Part shown: positions 7,165 to 8,568 of the stretch, piece after piece | Layout: every line of letters starts with the position of its first letter | Numbering within the stretch: position 1 is the stretch's first letter | Source: Candidatus Curtissbacteria bacterium | GTDB taxonomy: Bacteria > Patescibacteriota > Microgenomatia > Curtissbacterales > GWA2-41-24 | NCBI GenBank assembly: GCA_016195765.1 | Contig: JACPYZ010000072.1 | Span: forward strand, 1-8,568 | Length of the DNA: 8,568 bases | Direction of reading: 5' to 3' | The notes under the pieces: model-generated | Told to the model about the DNA's origin: nothing | Seen by the model: only the letters and a program-made list of their open reading frames with translations | Databases searched by the model: none | Made by a program: the position numbers and the translations under genes

Positions 7165-7438
7165 CTTCGCCTTGATCTGAAATATGAACAGACAATCTTA
7201 AGGACTTGTATGGATTCCCTAATGCTGCTTCTTCCCGACGCAAAACAGCAGATAGAATATATGTGCCATCTGGTAAGACAGCGGAATTGCTTGCTGTTAA
7301 AGTTAAAAGACCGTAGCTCTCTAGTGGTACCCGTGCGGTTTTATTGATGGCCGGCCTGTCTGATGGTTCCGATGCGTAAGGAAATCCTTGGTAAATTGTT
7401 CTATTTGCAAATTGTTCGACTGTTTCTGGCGGTTGCAT
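7135..7438 (-). CDS. Unrecognised open-frame segment of about 101 codons in place of the GyrA N-terminus
   Basis: I do not recognise this protein. The frame opens with an ATG one base after the gyrB TAA (TAACATG) and stays open into gyrA, where continuation to 7001 is only a shifted read of gyrA codons. The 101 residues up to the junction look like real coding sequence: mixed polar and hydrophobic strands such as LPDGTYILSAVLRREEA and YKSLRLSVHIS, with several Pro and Asn, suggesting a beta-rich extracellular-type domain. There is no signal peptide, membrane segment or catalytic motif. It has no similarity to the GyrA N-terminus. Its hand-counted G+C (~44%) is similar to its surroundings. It has no clear Shine-Dalgarno sequence and probably no natural start or end here, so it is most likely an internal piece of another gene joined to gyrA at about 7134/7135. 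Confidence 0.4.
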
Positions 7439-7439
7439 G

Positions 7440-7451
7440 TTAGATATCTAA
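7440..7451. repeat. 12-bp perfect palindrome at the gyrB stop codon
   Basis: TTAGATATCTAA is identical to its reverse complement and encodes the last three GyrB residues L-D-I plus the TAA stop. It lies at the boundary with the unrelated segment. It has no loop or T-run, so it is not a terminator; it may be chance. Confidence 0.35.
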
Positions 7452-8568
7452 GTTTGCGGCTTTGGCGTGGGTTTGAATAAATCTTTTTCGTGGTGGAACT
7501 TCGTCGCCCATCAACATCGAAAAGACACGGTCGGCTTCTGAAGCGTCTTCGATTGTTATTTGTTTCATGATTCTTGTTGCTGGGTTCATGGTAGTCTCCC
7601 AGAGCTGCTCTGGGTTCATTTCTCCAAGACCCTTATAGCGTTGAAGACCGATTGTTTTTTCGGGGCCAATCTCTTTTACTTTGACGTCTTTTTCCTCCTC
7701 TGTGTAAACGTAAAAAGCATCTCTGCCGGCGCTGACCTTATATAAAGGAGGCATAGCGATATAAACGTAGCCCTTTTCTATAAGTTGAGGGAGGTAGCGA
7801 AATATGAAAGTTAAAAGCAGTGTTGTTATGTGTTCGCCGTCAACATCAGCATCGGTCATGAGCACGATACGGTGATATCTGGCTTTTTCGATATTGAAGG
7901 TGTCCCCGATGCCTGCTCCAATTGCGATAATTAGGGTTTTGATTTCTTCAAATTCCAAAACTTTGTCGAGTCTGGCGCGCTCTGAATTTAAAATTTTTCC
8001 ACGAAGAGGCAAAATGGCTTGGAATTTACGGTCGCGGCCCATCTTGGCACTGCCGCCGGCACTGTCGCCCTCTACTAAATAGATTTCCGATTGGGCAGGG
8101 TCGTCTTTAACAACTTGATTAACCGCCGGTTGAACTTCAGCATTGCCGAGTTTGCCTTTAGTCTGGCCTTCGAATTGCAAATTGCTGGAGTTCATTTTGA
8201 TAGCAACCACAGCAGTTAAACCTTCGCGCATGTCGTCCCCCGTTAAGTTGTCATCTTTTTCTTTGAGGTAACCGTTTTTGCGAGCGTAGTCATTGACTGC
8301 TCTTGTTAAAGCCATGCGGAAACCGGTTAGATGGGTGCCACCTTCTGCGGTGTTGATGACATTGGCAAAAGATTCAATAGTTTCTGCGTAACCTTCGTTG
8401 TATTGAACTGATGCTTCGACCATAATCTCGTTTAAGGTCCTACCAACATAGAAAGGTTTTTGGTTAACTGCAGTTTTGTCTTTGTTAAGGTGACGGACTA
8501 GGGATTCAATACCACCATCGAAGTAATAGTGAAGCTCTTGACCGTTTCTCATGTCATACATGTGGAAG
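7440..8568 (-). CDS. gyrB: DNA gyrase subunit B, C-terminal 375 residues, with an internal gap
   Basis: GyrB supplies the ATPase and TOPRIM domains of gyrase. The ATP-binding N-terminus lies beyond the right edge; the frame is open to 8568, so the Met at 8561 is not the true start. Visible are the transducer domain with the E-G-G-T-H-L-T-G-F-R motif and the ATP-contacting Q-T-K loop (GQTKGKLG). TOPRIM follows with EGDSAGG at 8052-8072 (catalytic Glu) and the metal-binding DADVD within MTDADVDG at 7836-7859. Next come Q-R-Y-K-G-L-G-E-M and the usual C-terminal LDI ending at TAA (7440-7442). No ~170-residue insert of the E. coli kind is present. Between EVQPAVNQVVK and DDPAQSEIYL (junction near 8105), about 58 residues usual in the family are missing in frame: the long Ala/Arg-rich helix and the P-G-K-L-A-D-C entry to TOPRIM. 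Such a protein is unlikely to work. It lies immediately upstream of gyrA. Confidence 0.96.
   Translation of the reverse strand, partial: FHMYDMRNGQELHYYFDGGIESLVRHLNKDKTAVNQKPFYVGRTLNEIMVEASVQYNEGYAETIESFANVINTAEGGTHLTGFRMALTRAVNDYARKNGYLKEKDDNLTGDDMREGLTAVVAIKMNSSNLQFEGQTKGKLGNAEVQPAVNQVVKDDPAQSEIYLVEGDSAGGSAKMGRDRKFQAILPLRGKILNSERARLDKVLEFEEIKTLIIAIGAGIGDTFNIEKARYHRIVLMTDADVDGEHITTLLLTFIFRYLPQLIEKGYVYIAMPPLYKVSAGRDAFYVYTEEEKDVKVKEIGPEKTIGLQRYKGLGEMNPEQLWETTMNPATRIMKQITIEDASEADRVFSMLMGDEVPPRKRFIQTHAKAANLDI

Noticed and set aside
7135..7438. Insertion sequence or MITE behind the unrelated segment
   Set aside because: The ends share no terminal inverted repeat or target-site duplication that I can see, and there is no transposase motif.
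292..8568. Several plus-strand open frames of 60-116 codons lying inside carB, carA, gyrA and gyrB
   Set aside because: They are antisense shadows of conserved minus-strand genes, without motifs, ribosome binding sites or plausible composition.

Overview
The window is bacterial, about 43-44% G+C, and every confident gene reads on the minus strand. In transcription order (right to left) it holds gyrB (5' part outside the window), a broken gyrA, a rho-independent terminator, carA, carB, a short gap with a promoter, and the start of a histidine-phosphatase gene that runs off the left edge. The tight gene packing, short proteins and non-proteobacterial gyrase would fit a Patescibacteria/CPR genome recovered from a metagenome, but this is only a tentative reading. 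No in-frame TGA was seen, so the genetic code cannot be used to place it.

The gyrase half (4629-8568) is unusual. GyrB keeps its TOPRIM catalytic motifs but lacks about 58 residues between the transducer domain and TOPRIM, including the normally invariant P-G-K-L-A-D-C stretch. GyrA has lost its first ~27 residues (E. coli numbering), and about 300 bp of unrelated open reading frame occupy their place directly after the gyrB stop. GyrA is broken again at 6505-6516, where the sequence looks like a 29-bp deletion between two 11-bp direct repeats. The rest of GyrA is well conserved: active-site Tyr, quinolone-binding helix, GyrA box and C-terminal pinwheel. Three lesions within 1.6 kb of an essential operon suggest a chimeric or mis-assembled template, or a degenerating spare gyrase locus. 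The sequence alone cannot decide between these.

The car half (292-4528) is intact. carA and carB overlap by 8 nt and encode a complete glutamine-dependent carbamoyl-phosphate synthetase whose motifs resemble the eukaryotic CAD/CPS type more than E. coli CarAB. The gap between gyrA and carA (4529-4628) holds a strong terminator hairpin. The same DNA encodes a possible 28-codon leader frame whose stop overlaps the carA start, so an attenuator is conceivable. The gap between carB and the phosphatase gene (128-291) holds a TATAAT box 6 nt upstream of the phosphatase ATG and nothing else I can support. No RNA genes, CRISPR arrays, insertion sequences or obviously novel system were found.
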